Shown here: in pieces, positions 1 through 9,854 of the stretch
How positions within the stretch are numbered: the stretch's first letter is position 1
Layout of the letters: the number at the start of each line of letters is the position of its first letter
Assembly (NCBI RefSeq): GCF_000621325.1
Contig: NZ_JHYQ01000018.1
Span: forward strand, 34,739 to 98,738
Reading direction: 5' to 3'
DNA: 64,000 nucleotides
DNA from: Thiothrix lacustris DSM 21227
GTDB lineage: Bacteria; Pseudomonadota; Gammaproteobacteria; Thiotrichales; Thiotrichaceae
Program-made: the position numbers and the translations under genes
Notes under the pieces: generated by a model
Told to the model about the DNA's origin: nothing
The model's input: the letters and a program-made list of their open reading frames with translations, nothing else
The model's database searches: none

Positions 1-894
<894 letters not shown>

Positions 895-899
895 CTGCA

Positions 900-1367
900 T
901 TATTTGAAGGTTTTACGCGGACGCCCACGCTTGCGCTGGGTGATCTGCCCTTCTTCCAGTTCCGCTGTTGCCCAATCCGTGAGGCTTTTGTGGATGTGTT
1001 CTGCCACAACGTGCAGACGTTCCTCTAAAGCCGATCGGAAAAAGGCTTCGCGTTGTTCGCTAGCCTTTAGGGCTTCACGTAACTCACGCACTTCTTCCTT
1101 ATAATTGGCATCCATTTCATCAAACTGGCTACGCAATTGGGTTACTTTCTGAGTCAGCTCATCACGAATTTTGCGTTTTTCATCCGCAGCTTGTGATCGC
1201 ACATCCGCTAGTGTACTGGATGTCGCGCCTTTGGGCCTTCCACGCCCGCGCTTATTAGACTCTTTTTCTATCTCTGGTTGCATGGACGTATGACCTTTTT
1301 TGTTGTCTTGGCTGTTATGTAAAGCCGTCATGCCTGACATTCCATTCATATAATCAGCAGTTCTCAC
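900..1367 (-). CDS. Small charged coiled-coil protein with two AT-hook-like motifs
   Basis: Function unknown. The protein has about 155 residues, is highly charged, and has a predicted coiled coil in the middle (from about residue 55 to 110, rich in E, K, R and Q with no prolines). An AT-hook-like core sits on each side: RGRGRPKG near residues 40-47, and KRGRPRK at the extreme C-terminus. Such motifs bind the minor groove of AT-rich DNA, so a nucleoid-associated or H-NS-like role is a reasonable inference but not shown. I chose a GTG start at 1367 because a strong ribosome site (GAGGGAG) lies six bases upstream. GTG at 1382 and ATG at 1349 or 1283 are alternatives. It is convergent with dapE (five bases between stops) and divergent from lptD. 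Confidence 0.6.
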   Translation of the reverse strand: MRTADYMNGMSGMTALHNSQDNKKGHTSMQPEIEKESNKRGRGRPKGATSSTLADVRSQAADEKRKIRDELTQKVTQLRSQFDEMDANYKEEVRELREALKASEQREAFFRSALEERLHVVAEHIHKSLTDWATAELEEGQITQRKRGRPRKTFK

Positions 1368-1682
1368 TGTATTCTCCCTCACAAGAACAAATAAGTTGTT
1401 TGCTTTATTTTGACCGCTCGACTAGCTATTATCTGGGTAAATATTAATCATTTCAAGATAAATATCTTAAACAAACCCATAAGATTTATTTTATCAAAAA
1501 AATCGACCGTACAATATATGGCATTCAAAACAATTGTGCCGATGTTTAACATTAAGTTTCGCAAGTCGGCATAGGTTACACTTTTTTTTGTTACCGTTTC
1601 AATCAAAAAGAATGCTTTCAGGGAATATTTCCCATTGAGTCCCGATGCATTGTGTGCGATGTTAGGCCGCTTTAAATGCTGC
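1368..1682. promoter_or_regulatory. AT-rich divergent intergenic region before lptD
   Basis: This stretch separates the AT-hook-like gene from lptD and must hold promoters for both directions. It is markedly AT-rich and contains a short palindrome AAGATAAATATCTT near 1456-1469 and a run of eight T near 1582-1589. I could not assign a convincing -35/-10 pair. The lptD frame stays open back to a TTG at 1635, so the true start of lptD may lie inside this region. Confidence 0.35.
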
Positions 1683-3875
1683 ATGGAAAGCATGGTAAAT
1701 CAACTACAACAGCATTGCCTGCGTGGCATCCTATTTGGCTTAGCCTGTAGCCCCTCCACCTTGTTTGCCCAAACTGAATGGATGGCCTGCCCCGTACCTG
1801 AGGTAGCGGCTACCCATGATGCTCAGCGCCCAGCACATTTACCCTCCCAAGCCGTTTATATCGAAGCAGATTCAGCACTTTTTCGAGGCACGGGCATCTC
1901 CACCATGAGTGGCAATGTACATGTTTCGCAGGCAACACAACGTTTACAAGCGGATGAAGCTAGTTACGAACAACCCGCTGGTATTGTCAACGGCTCCGGT
2001 AACGTCAGCTTTAGCAGTGACAATATGCAGGTGCGCAGCAGTAAACTTCGCTATAACCTGACGACGAACACAGGGGAGATGCAAGAGGCGGAATACCACC
2101 TAAGTCAGGCTAACGGACAAGGTTTCAGTAAACGAGTGATACAGGAATCACCCAGCCTAACCCGCATGGAAGATTCCACCTATACCACCTGTCCTATCAA
2201 CGAACCAGACTGGAGCTTGAATGCCGCTGCTATCACGCTAGATCATGCCGAGGAACGGGGCACTGCACGCAACGCCACGTTGAAAATTCGCGATGTGCCG
2301 GTATTGTATTTACCTTATTTCTCCTTCCCCCTGACTGATGCGCGCAAATCAGGATTTTTGTGGCCAACGATTGGCACCAATGAAAGTTCAGGGTTGCAAC
2401 TCAGCGCACCCTACTACTGGAATCTTGCCCCCAACTATGACCTCACCCTAACCCCAACCATATTGAGTAATCGCGGCTTGCAACTAGGTGGTGAGTTCCG
2501 CTATCTGACACCTAAAAATAAAGGCTCAGCCTCTTACGTTTTGCTACCTGATGACAGCGCCAGCGACAAGGACAATCGCTTTTACTTCAATGTGAATAAC
2601 GACACTCGAATAGGGGAATTATCCAGCCTACAGCTCAAAGCAGAGGGTGTGTCGGATGATCAGTATTTTGCAGATCTTGGCAATTCTCTAGAAGCAACCA
2701 GCGTCGTCAACCTAGAACGAAGACTGGAATACCGCACCGCAGGCAGCAACTGGTCTTTTTCTAGCCTATTACAAAACTATCAAGTATTGGATGGCGGTAC
2801 TGCACCCCATGCACGCTTACCTCAATTACTGCTGAGCTACAACCCGCCACAGAAAAGTAACGGCTTGAACCTGAAAGCAGAAACCGAATACACCAATTTT
2901 ACTGGCAGTAAAACCGAAACCAATGGCAAGCGTCTGGATCTGATGACGCGAGTCAGCAAAAAATTCTCCACTGATGCCGCCTATGTCAAACCATCACTGA
3001 CGTTCCGCCACACGGAATACGCGCTGGATGACGCTAATAACACCCAGATCAGCCGCTCATTACCGACTGCCAGCGTGGATTCAGGGTTGTTTTATGAGAG
3101 AGAAATCAAACAGGGGCGTTATATCCAGACATTGGAGCCGCGACTGTTTTATACCTACACCCCCTATCACGACCAGAGTGCTATTCCGGTATTTGACTCC
3201 TCATCACGCAGCCTGAGTTACAACCAGCTCTTTGCTGAAAATCGCTTCACGGGCAAAGACCGTATTGCTGACACCAACCGGCTATCGGCTTCGATCTCCA
3301 CTCGCATCCAGTCCCCTGATGATGGGCGCGAACTGTTCCGCGCTAGTATCGGGCAGATGTATCACTTCGATGACCGCAAAGTCACCTTGCCTGACACCGC
3401 CACCTTGGAAGGCGACCGCTCCGAGTTGATACTGGAAGCAGCGGGTGAAATCAACCCCCGCACCCGTATCAGCACTACCGCTTACTGGGATAGCGAAGAA
3501 AAAACCGTGAACGCCGGAGAAGTCCGCGTACACTACAAAGATGATAAAAAGCGTGTCCTGAATGTGGGCTATGCCGAGCTTAAAGATGAGTTCAAATCAG
3601 CCAATTTATCGTTTGCCGTTCCCATCAATAACAACTGGAAGGCCGTGGGTGCGTGGGAACGTGACTTAAAAAATAACCGTGACCTAGAAACGGTGATCGG
3701 TGCAGAATATGAAAGCTGCTGCTGGAAAACCCGCGTCGCCAGCCGCAATTATTTGCTTACCGACAACACGACCCGTGACAACGCCGTGTTTATCGAACTA
3801 GAACTAAAAGGACTAGGCAACTTTGGCAGTGGAACACGTGATCTGCTGCAAAACCGAGTGTATGGATATGAATAA
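1683..3875 (+). CDS. lptD: LPS-assembly protein LptD (outer-membrane beta-barrel)
   Basis: LptD forms, with LptE, the outer-membrane translocon that inserts lipopolysaccharide into the outer leaflet. With the ATG at 1683 the protein has 730 residues. A signal peptide ends near LFAQ at residue 30. It is followed by a periplasmic OstA/LptA-like jellyroll from about residue 55 (VYIEADSALFRGTG, MSGNVHVSQ) to about 150, then a long beta-barrel domain. The cysteines that form LptD's inter-domain disulfides in E. coli have counterparts here: C36 (ACPVPE), C170 (TTCPINE) and the adjacent pair C679-C680 (ESCCWKT). The start is uncertain: ATG at 1659 or 1692 and TTG at 1635 share the frame, and none has a strong ribosome site. 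The stop overlaps the start region of surA. Confidence 0.93.
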   Translation: MESMVNQLQQHCLRGILFGLACSPSTLFAQTEWMACPVPEVAATHDAQRPAHLPSQAVYIEADSALFRGTGISTMSGNVHVSQATQRLQADEASYEQPAGIVNGSGNVSFSSDNMQVRSSKLRYNLTTNTGEMQEAEYHLSQANGQGFSKRVIQESPSLTRMEDSTYTTCPINEPDWSLNAAAITLDHAEERGTARNATLKIRDVPVLYLPYFSFPLTDARKSGFLWPTIGTNESSGLQLSAPYYWNLAPNYDLTLTPTILSNRGLQLGGEFRYLTPKNKGSASYVLLPDDSASDKDNRFYFNVNNDTRIGELSSLQLKAEGVSDDQYFADLGNSLEATSVVNLERRLEYRTAGSNWSFSSLLQNYQVLDGGTAPHARLPQLLLSYNPPQKSNGLNLKAETEYTNFTGSKTETNGKRLDLMTRVSKKFSTDAAYVKPSLTFRHTEYALDDANNTQISRSLPTASVDSGLFYEREIKQGRYIQTLEPRLFYTYTPYHDQSAIPVFDSSSRSLSYNQLFAENRFTGKDRIADTNRLSASISTRIQSPDDGRELFRASIGQMYHFDDRKVTLPDTATLEGDRSELILEAAGEINPRTRISTTAYWDSEEKTVNAGEVRVHYKDDKKRVLNVGYAELKDEFKSANLSFAVPINNNWKAVGAWERDLKNNRDLETVIGAEYESCCWKTRVASRNYLLTDNTTRDNAVFIELELKGLGNFGSGTRDLLQNRVYGYE

Positions 3876-4446
3876 ATCAGCATTTGCCCTTGTACTAACA
3901 CTATTAACGCAGCCTGTTTGGGCAGATAACGGCGGCACGGCACTCGACCAGATTGCTGCTATTGTGAACAGCGATGTCATCATGATGAGTGAAGCCCAGA
4001 AACGTGCAAACATCATGCAATCCTCTAGCAAATCGGCTGCCAACCTAGCACCGGGAAACTTGCTAAAACAAGCGGTTGACAGCCTCATTCTGGAAAATCT
4101 GCAAGTCCAAAAAGCGGAAACAGCAGGCATCCAAATTGATGACATCACCCTCAACAAGACCATTGCGGGTATTGCTGAGCAGAACAAACTCAACCTAGCT
4201 GACTTCCAACAAGCCTTACAAGAAGAAGGTATTGACTATACAGAATTCCGTGAACAAACCCGCCGCAAACTCATGGCCGATGCATTACGTAAACGTGAAA
4301 TCCAAAGCCGCATCAAAACCACTGACCCTAAAGCGGCTAATGCACAAGCTGAAGAGTACTATCAGACTTGGTTACAGGAATTACGTAATGACGCTTATGT
4401 CGAATACCGCATCCCCGTTCCTGCAAGTAACCTAACATTGCAATAA
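3868..4446 (+). CDS. surA: SurA-type periplasmic chaperone lacking both PPIase domains
   Basis: SurA escorts unfolded outer-membrane proteins, including LptD, across the periplasm. The protein has a signal peptide ([19 protein letters not shown], cleavage before DNGG), then the SurA N-terminal chaperone domain beginning [17 protein letters not shown] and running to about residue 155. It ends with [21 protein letters not shown], which resembles the C-terminal helix of full-length SurA. The two parvulin rotamase domains that normally lie between these parts are absent. The total is about 192 residues against about 430 in E. coli. There is no sign of a frameshift: the frame is clean, and the next gene pdxA starts 13 bases later. 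ATG at 3862 is an alternative start. The start overlaps the lptD stop, so translation is probably coupled. The assignment rests on domain content and on position between lptD and pdxA. Confidence 0.88.
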   Translation: MNKSAFALVLTLLTQPVWADNGGTALDQIAAIVNSDVIMMSEAQKRANIMQSSSKSAANLAPGNLLKQAVDSLILENLQVQKAETAGIQIDDITLNKTIAGIAEQNKLNLADFQQALQEEGIDYTEFREQTRRKLMADALRKREIQSRIKTTDPKAANAQAEEYYQTWLQELRNDAYVEYRIPVPASNLTLQ

Positions 4447-4459
4447 GCGAAAGAAAATA

Positions 4460-5467
4460 ATGGAAAACCAAAAGCTGCGCATTGCTATAACAGCAGGAGA
4501 ACCTGCCGGGATTGGCCCTGACATCATCTTGACCCTGCTGCAACAACAACAATGGCCGGTAGATTTAGTGATAATTGCTGACCCTGCGGTATTGCGTGAC
4601 CGCGCTCGGCAACTGGGTATTGCATTGCGTCTACGTCCCTATACGCCTGACGAAGACCAACGACCTTGCAATGCAGGGGAATGCTTCATCCTACCAGTAG
4701 CTTGCGCAGAGCCTGTCGAAACCGGCGTGCTCAACCCCGCAAATGCTGAATATGTCCTGCAAACCTTACGGCGAGCAACCACTGGCTGTTTGAATGGTGA
4801 GTTCGCTGCCATGGTGACAGCACCTTTACACAAAGGCATCATCAATGACGCAGGCATTCCCTTTACGGGGCATACTGAATTTTTGGCAGAATTGACGAAT
4901 GCCTCACTGCCGGTGATGATGTTAACCACCGGAACGCTACGAGTCGCATTAGCAACCACGCATGTGCCACTTGGCATGGTCAGCTTCCTGATCACTCAGG
5001 CGTTGCTGGAAGAGGTCTTGGTCATTTTGCATCGTGACTTACAAGAAAAATTTGGCATTACTGATCCACATATCCTCATTTGCGGACTCAACCCCCACGC
5101 TGGTGAAGGTGGGCATCTGGGTATGGAAGAGATCGATGTTATCATCCCAACAATTCAGCACTTGCAACAGCAAGGCATGAGGCTGACCGGCCCATTACCC
5201 GCTGACACTTTGTTCACCCCACGGCATTTACAAGGAGCTGATGCCGTATTGGCGATGTATCATGACCAAGGCTTACCGGTACTCAAGTATGCGGGTTTTG
5301 GCAAAGCTATTAACATCACACTGGGCTTACCCATCATCCGCACCTCGGTAGATCATGGCACAGCACTGGATTTGGCAGGCACTGGGAAAGCAGAAACTGG
5401 CAGCTTACGTGAAGCCATTGAACTTGCTGTTCAATTGGGGAAAAACAAACAGAAGGCTATAGATTAA
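4460..5467 (+). CDS. pdxA: 4-hydroxythreonine-4-phosphate dehydrogenase
   Basis: PdxA oxidises 4-phosphohydroxy-L-threonine in the deoxyxylulose-5-phosphate-dependent pathway to pyridoxal phosphate. It is a cytoplasmic, divalent-metal-dependent dimer. The 335 residues match the family length. Diagnostic stretches are [13 protein letters not shown] at the N-terminus, [25 protein letters not shown] (substrate-binding and metal His), [23 protein letters not shown] and [12 protein letters not shown] (metal-binding His), and [16 protein letters not shown] near the C-terminus. It is the third gene of the lptD-surA-pdxA cluster. The rsmA and apaG genes that often follow in gammaproteobacteria are missing here. 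Confidence 0.97.
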   Translation: MENQKLRIAITAGEPAGIGPDIILTLLQQQQWPVDLVIIADPAVLRDRARQLGIALRLRPYTPDEDQRPCNAGECFILPVACAEPVETGVLNPANAEYVLQTLRRATTGCLNGEFAAMVTAPLHKGIINDAGIPFTGHTEFLAELTNASLPVMMLTTGTLRVALATTHVPLGMVSFLITQALLEEVLVILHRDLQEKFGITDPHILICGLNPHAGEGGHLGMEEIDVIIPTIQHLQQQGMRLTGPLPADTLFTPRHLQGADAVLAMYHDQGLPVLKYAGFGKAINITLGLPIIRTSVDHGTALDLAGTGKAETGSLREAIELAVQLGKNKQKAID

Positions 5468-5679
5468 AAGGGGGCACCCCAAAGGATGCCCAACCGCTAG
5501 GAGGATACTGGCTACACCTACTTCAGAAGTGCTGCGAGTATCATCCTTGCAAGACAATCTATTGGTCGCTGTAGATACCACATTGGTTCATTATAATATT
5601 CATATATTATTAATTAGAATATAAACCAATACTAATATATGTGCTAGAATAACACAAGTATCCTGTCAAGAGGTTTATC
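5468..5679 (+). promoter_or_regulatory. Intergenic region with extended -10 promoter-like site
   Basis: The first half holds a short GGGCA/TGCCC inverted repeat soon after the pdxA stop, without a following T-run, so it is a weak terminator candidate. The second half is very AT-rich. It carries TGCTAGAAT at 5642-5650, an extended -10 element (TG, one base, TAGAAT), about 30 bases before the GTG start of the next gene. A spaced inverted repeat ATTGGTT (5582-5588) and AACCAAT (5624-5630) brackets the AT-rich core and could be an operator; that is inference. Confidence 0.4.
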
Positions 5680-6090
5680 GTGTCCAATAAACAGCAACTC
5701 CTTATCGTCGCCGCCCTGTTTCTCGGCCTTGGCCTACTGTGGTTTCTAAAACAAGATCCGGCGCTTAATCATCTGAACACCACCTTGCAAGCGGATAGTG
5801 AGTTACAAAGCTACCCCTACCAATTTCGTGCACTCAAAGTAGAAAATGGGGTTGCGACGTTAACCACACCGCGATCACCCGAAGTTTCCGTGCTGCAATT
5901 TCTTAAAATTGCCCAACCGAAACTGGATACCAGCAACCCTGATAGCCCCACGATGATTGCGGCTCAAAAAGCATTATCACGGATACAGGAAAAGGCTGGC
6001 AAACTGGCGAAGGCGCAGGAAGGCATCACAGAAGTGCAGTGGGAAATCGACCGCAGTTGGTATGCCAGCCACGGCCTGATTGTTGAATAG
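5680..6090 (+). CDS. Small membrane-anchored protein of unknown function
   Basis: I do not recognise this family. The 136 residues start with one hydrophobic segment (residues about 7-25, LLIVAALFLGLGLLWFL) that should act as an inner-membrane anchor with the rest in the periplasm. The soluble part has a short beta-rich section (FRALKVENGVATLTTPRSPEVSVLQFLKIAQPKL) and then a helical stretch with many Lys, Ala and Gln, ending in EVQWEIDRSWYASHGLIVE. The start is GTG, supported by a ribosome site (AAGAGG) six bases upstream. It is convergent with holA with only four bases between the stops. It is a lone transcription unit by its spacing. Confidence 0.7.
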   Translation: MSNKQQLLIVAALFLGLGLLWFLKQDPALNHLNTTLQADSELQSYPYQFRALKVENGVATLTTPRSPEVSVLQFLKIAQPKLDTSNPDSPTMIAAQKALSRIQEKAGKLAKAQEGITEVQWEIDRSWYASHGLIVE

Positions 6091-6094
6091 CGGG

Positions 6095-7123
6095 TTACAC
6101 CGCCAATTCCCGCCCACCCAGCAATAACGCCAATTCCAACATCTCATCCCACAAGCGTTGCGGGTGGCGGGAAACATCCTGCCCGACCCCTTTGCTGTGC
6201 TGATCCAGCCGTGCTGCCAAATCAAATAAATGATTCCAGTCTGCTGCCACCATACGCCGCAAAGCTGTCAGGAACAGGTTCTGGCGGGTTTTCGGCATCC
6301 GCATCAACAGCGCCTGATTGGAGGCATTATTGCGCACGTTTTCACAGCCCATGTAAAGCTGGCGTAGCAAGTCAGCCAGCGCCCACACCAGCAACGGTGT
6401 GGCGGTATCCTCTTCCTGCAATACCAGCATAATGTGGCGGATGCGGCGGGTATCCTGCGACAAAATGGCCTCAGCAAGGTCAAACACACTGAAACGTGAA
6501 TTGTCCGCCACCACCGCCATAATATTCGCTGCCGTTAGCGGGCGATTGCCATACAGCAACACCAACTTGCCGATTTCCTGTACCGCTGCCAGCAAATTCC
6601 CTTCCACTCGCTCAGTCAAGTAACGCACCGCTTCGGTATCTGGCTGCAAGCCAGCCTGCTTCATGCGCCGCGCAATCCACGCCAACGTTTGTGCCGGGGA
6701 TAAATCCCACACCTGTACTAGCACTCCGGCTTGTTCGACCTTTTTCACCCAGGCGGCACTTTTACACGCCTTGTCGAGCCTGCCGCTTTGGATAAGCAAA
6801 ATCTTGTCCGGCGGCAAGTAATCGAGGTAGTGCTGCAACGCCTTAGTGCCTGATTGTCCCGCTTTACACGTTGGCATCCGCACATCCAACAGTTTTTTAT
6901 CGGAAAATAGCGACAACGCCCCCGCTGCGTCATACAAGGCTCCCCAATCAAATTGGGCATCTACCGTAAAAACATCGCGCTCACTAAAACCTTTCATCGC
7001 AGCGGCTTTACGGATAGCATCAGCGGTTTCCATCACCTGCAACGGTTCATCACCGCTGATCAGGTAAACGGGAGCGAGAGTGTGGCGAAGGTGTTCTTCA
7101 ATCTGTTCAGCGCGGACTTGCAT
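6095..7123 (-). CDS. holA: DNA polymerase III delta subunit
   Basis: HolA is the delta subunit of the clamp loader and opens the beta sliding clamp. The 342 residues match the usual length. Features include the N-terminal VYLISGDEPLQVMETADAIRKAA, the domain I stretch SLFSDKKLLDVRMP, and LLIQSGRLDKACKSAAWVKKVEQAG. The C-terminal collar domain includes LLAAVQEIGKLVLLYG and TPLLVWALADLLRQL. I chose the ATG at 7123 (MQVRAEQIEEHL); the upstream TTG at 7144 adds seven residues with no family support. In many relatives holA follows leuS-lptE; neither is present here. Confidence 0.93.
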   Translation of the reverse strand: MQVRAEQIEEHLRHTLAPVYLISGDEPLQVMETADAIRKAAAMKGFSERDVFTVDAQFDWGALYDAAGALSLFSDKKLLDVRMPTCKAGQSGTKALQHYLDYLPPDKILLIQSGRLDKACKSAAWVKKVEQAGVLVQVWDLSPAQTLAWIARRMKQAGLQPDTEAVRYLTERVEGNLLAAVQEIGKLVLLYGNRPLTAANIMAVVADNSRFSVFDLAEAILSQDTRRIRHIMLVLQEEDTATPLLVWALADLLRQLYMGCENVRNNASNQALLMRMPKTRQNLFLTALRRMVAADWNHLFDLAARLDQHSKGVGQDVSRHPQRLWDEMLELALLLGGRELAV

Positions 7124-7240
7124 GAGTATTGCTTGGTATGCCAAAAAAGAAAAATACTAGCACATCCAGTTTTTCAGGTGCTTTTTGTTTAGAATCCACA
7201 CACTAACGATATCCTTCTGTTGACTTTATACGAAACACCC

Positions 7241-8164
7241 ATGAAAAGTAGCTATTTTTTATCCAGCCTTCTATTGGCAATGACCCTGCCAAACACCCCA
7301 AGCTTTGCTGCTGAAACCAGTACAATGGACAACACTTGCCAATCACAGGTATTGCTACCGGCACTCTTTCATCCCAGTACAGAAAATATTACGGTATATG
7401 AAGCCAGCACCCGTTATAGCACCACCCCCGTACAAATGGGCTATGGTGAACGCAAGGTAAAAGTAGCGGATGCTTATGTCATCTACGAAACTGTTCCCGC
7501 CACTTTCAGCGAAGTCACGGAAACCATCGAAGTAGAGCGCGAACGGGTAGAAGTCACGACCCTACCGGCTACTTATCGCACCGAAACCAAGCGCATTAAA
7601 ATTAAAGATGCCACTCAGCGCTGGAACCCAATATGTCCAGCAGTCGCAACAAATGAGCAAGCCGTTCCAGCCCATTGCCTACTGAGTGTCCCTGCGGAAT
7701 ACACCGATGTCACCCGCGAAGTCGTCGACATGCCTGCCCGTACTGTCAAAACGATCATTCCAGCCCGCACCGAAACCATCACCCGTAAAGTCGTGGTTCA
7801 ACCTGCGAAGGTGATCCGCAAAGAAATCCCAGCCGAATACCGCATGGTAAAACTGGCAAAAGTGGATCAAGCCCCCAAAGTCACCTCCACCCAACAAAAT
7901 GCACGAGCGCAAGCCATCCCCTCACAACAAACCTTGCGCCCAGAACGGATCATACAACGCCCTGCACTCTGTGAAGCCACGGTTAACCCAGCCACTATTC
8001 TCAAACTACAACAACGTTTACAGCAAGGTGGTTACTACCAAGGAACGCCTGATGGCGTACTTGGCCCCAAAACCCGCGCTGCCTTAACCCACTTCCAAGA
8101 AGATAATCAGCTAGCTAGCGGTGCCATCACACTGGAAGCCCTGCAAAAATTGCAGCTTCAATAG
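7241..8164 (+). CDS. Secreted repeat protein with C-terminal peptidoglycan-binding domain
   Basis: The precise role is unknown. The ATG at 7241 gives a signal peptide (SYFLSSLLLAMTLPNTPSFA, cleavage before AET). The middle, about residues 35-215, is a beta-rich array of imperfect repeats built on PA.Y or PAR followed by alternating Thr/Val/Glu (VPATFSEVTETIEV, LPATYRTETKRIKI, VPAEYTDVTREVV, IPARTETITRKVVV, IPAEYRMVKLAKV). The last ~65 residues form a PG_binding_1 domain (LKLQQRLQQGGYYQGTPDGVLGPKTRAALTHFQ). This architecture suggests an envelope protein that attaches to peptidoglycan by its C-terminus while the repeats bind or span something. Four cysteines in the middle could form disulfides. 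It stands alone between holA, which is divergent, and the HerA-like gene. Confidence 0.75.
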   Translation: MKSSYFLSSLLLAMTLPNTPSFAAETSTMDNTCQSQVLLPALFHPSTENITVYEASTRYSTTPVQMGYGERKVKVADAYVIYETVPATFSEVTETIEVERERVEVTTLPATYRTETKRIKIKDATQRWNPICPAVATNEQAVPAHCLLSVPAEYTDVTREVVDMPARTVKTIIPARTETITRKVVVQPAKVIRKEIPAEYRMVKLAKVDQAPKVTSTQQNARAQAIPSQQTLRPERIIQRPALCEATVNPATILKLQQRLQQGGYYQGTPDGVLGPKTRAALTHFQEDNQLASGAITLEALQKLQLQ

Positions 8165-8230
8165 AGACCCATCAGGGTTTCCTGTTAAACTTAGCAACAC
8201 GTAAAAATATTAGAAACATAAGGAGTCATC

Positions 8231-9733
8231 ATGTCAGAACAGAGCGGAATCCTGATCGGTAAAGGCGAAACGCAGGTGTTCCTGAACCCGCGCTTTGCCA
8301 ACCGCCACGGCCTCATCGCAGGCGCTACGGGCACGGGTAAAACCATTTCCCTGCAAGTATTGGCGGAAGGTTTATCGCGTATCGGCGTACCCGTATTCTT
8401 GGCTGACATCAAAGGCGACCTCACCGGTATTGCTGCCCCCGGCAAACCTCACCCCAAAGTCGATGAACGTGTTGCCAAAATCGGCATTGACGATTTCCGC
8501 TTTGAAGGCCATCCCACCGTCATTTGGGATTTATCCGGGGAACGCGGGCATCCAGTGCGTGCCACGATTTCCGACATGGGGCCTTTGCTGCTGGCCCGTT
8601 TGCTCGACCTCAACGACACCCAAGAAGGCGTCTTGAACATTGCCTTCAAAGTGGCTGATGACCAAGGCATGTTGCTGCTGGACCTGAAAGACTTACGTGC
8701 CATGTTGCAACACCTCGGTGAAAACAGCAAAGCCCTGAGTAACAGCTATGGCAACGTCAGCTCCGCCTCCATCGGCGCGATTCAGCGCCAACTACTGATA
8801 CTCGAACAGCAAGGTGCAGATCAGTTTTTCGGCGAGCCAGCCCTGGATCTGTGGGACTTCATGCGTACCGGAGCCAACGGTTACGGCAATATCAACATTC
8901 TCGCCGCAGACCGCCTGATCAACACGCCGCGCCTGTACGCCACGTTCCTATTGTGGTTGCTCTCAGAACTGTTTGAAAACCTGCCTGAAGTTGGCGACAT
9001 GGATAAGCCACGCTTGGTATTCTTCTTCGATGAAGCCCATCTGCTGTTCAATGGCGCACCCAAGGCACTGGTGGATAAAGTCGAGCAAGTCGTCAAACTG
9101 ATCCGCTCCAAAGGCGTGGGCATTTACTTCATTACCCAAACTCCGTTGGATGTGCCCGAATCCGTACTAGGACAACTCGGCAACCGCATCCAGCACGCCC
9201 TGCGGGCTTTCACCCCACGTGATCAGAAAGCTGTGCGCACCGCCGCCGAAACCTTCCGCCAAAATCCCAACATCAACACCGCTGAAACCATTATGCAAAT
9301 GGGGGTTGGTGAAGCACTGGTTTCCGTGCTGGATGACAAGGGTATTCCCGGCATCGTGCAACACGTCCTCATCAGCCCGCCACACTCGCGCATTGGTCCA
9401 CTCACTGATGCTGAACGTGCTGATATCCTACGTACCAGCCCGTTCTCAGGCCGCTACGACACCATGATCGACCGCGAATCGGCTTACGAACTCCTGCAAA
9501 AACGTGCCGAAACGGCAGCGGCAGAAACGGCCGAACAGGAAGCAGAGATGGCAGCTCAAAAAGCCACACGCACTAGCAACAGCCGTGCTCCCCGTGAACC
9601 TGAGAGTCTCCTCGGTAGTCTTGGTGAAGCCTTCGTGAAAAATGCGGTAAAAGCAGCCACATCCAGTGCCGGACGACGTATTGGTACACAAATCGTGCGC
9701 GGTATTCTTGGCTCCCTGTTCAAAGGACGCTAA
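8231..9733 (+). CDS. HerA/YjgR-type DUF853 ATPase
   Basis: This is a 500-residue member of the DUF853/YjgR family, related to HerA-FtsK P-loop ATPases. The biological role of the family is not settled. The Walker A motif is GATGTGKT at residues 31-38. The Walker B stretch LVFFFDEAHLLF has the Asp at about 267. An arginine-rich segment follows at FITQTPLDVPESVLGQLGNRIQHALRAFTPRDQKAVR. The C-terminal 90 residues are Ala/Glu-rich, then end in a basic, glycine-containing tail. A strong ribosome site (AAGGAG) precedes the ATG. An inverted repeat GGCGCGA (9752-9758) / TCGCGCC (9773-9779) follows the stop but lacks a T-run. Confidence 0.9.
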   Translation: MSEQSGILIGKGETQVFLNPRFANRHGLIAGATGTGKTISLQVLAEGLSRIGVPVFLADIKGDLTGIAAPGKPHPKVDERVAKIGIDDFRFEGHPTVIWDLSGERGHPVRATISDMGPLLLARLLDLNDTQEGVLNIAFKVADDQGMLLLDLKDLRAMLQHLGENSKALSNSYGNVSSASIGAIQRQLLILEQQGADQFFGEPALDLWDFMRTGANGYGNINILAADRLINTPRLYATFLLWLLSELFENLPEVGDMDKPRLVFFFDEAHLLFNGAPKALVDKVEQVVKLIRSKGVGIYFITQTPLDVPESVLGQLGNRIQHALRAFTPRDQKAVRTAAETFRQNPNINTAETIMQMGVGEALVSVLDDKGIPGIVQHVLISPPHSRIGPLTDAERADILRTSPFSGRYDTMIDRESAYELLQKRAETAAAETAEQEAEMAAQKATRTSNSRAPREPESLLGSLGEAFVKNAVKAATSSAGRRIGTQIVRGILGSLFKGR

Positions 9734-9854
9734 GTATACGCTTTGATAATAGGCGCGATAAATCACGCATTTTCGCGCCCAATTGCTGCATATCCCCGCC
9801 GTTCGGTGTAGAATCTTCTGTTTTTACGGTTATCGACAGCAAAGGCAGATTTCA

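Noticed and set aside
9748..9780. GGCGCGA/TCGCGCC inverted repeat as a terminator after the HerA-like gene.
   Set aside because: The stem is long-looped and has no T-run; it may be a weak attenuator, but the evidence is too thin to call.
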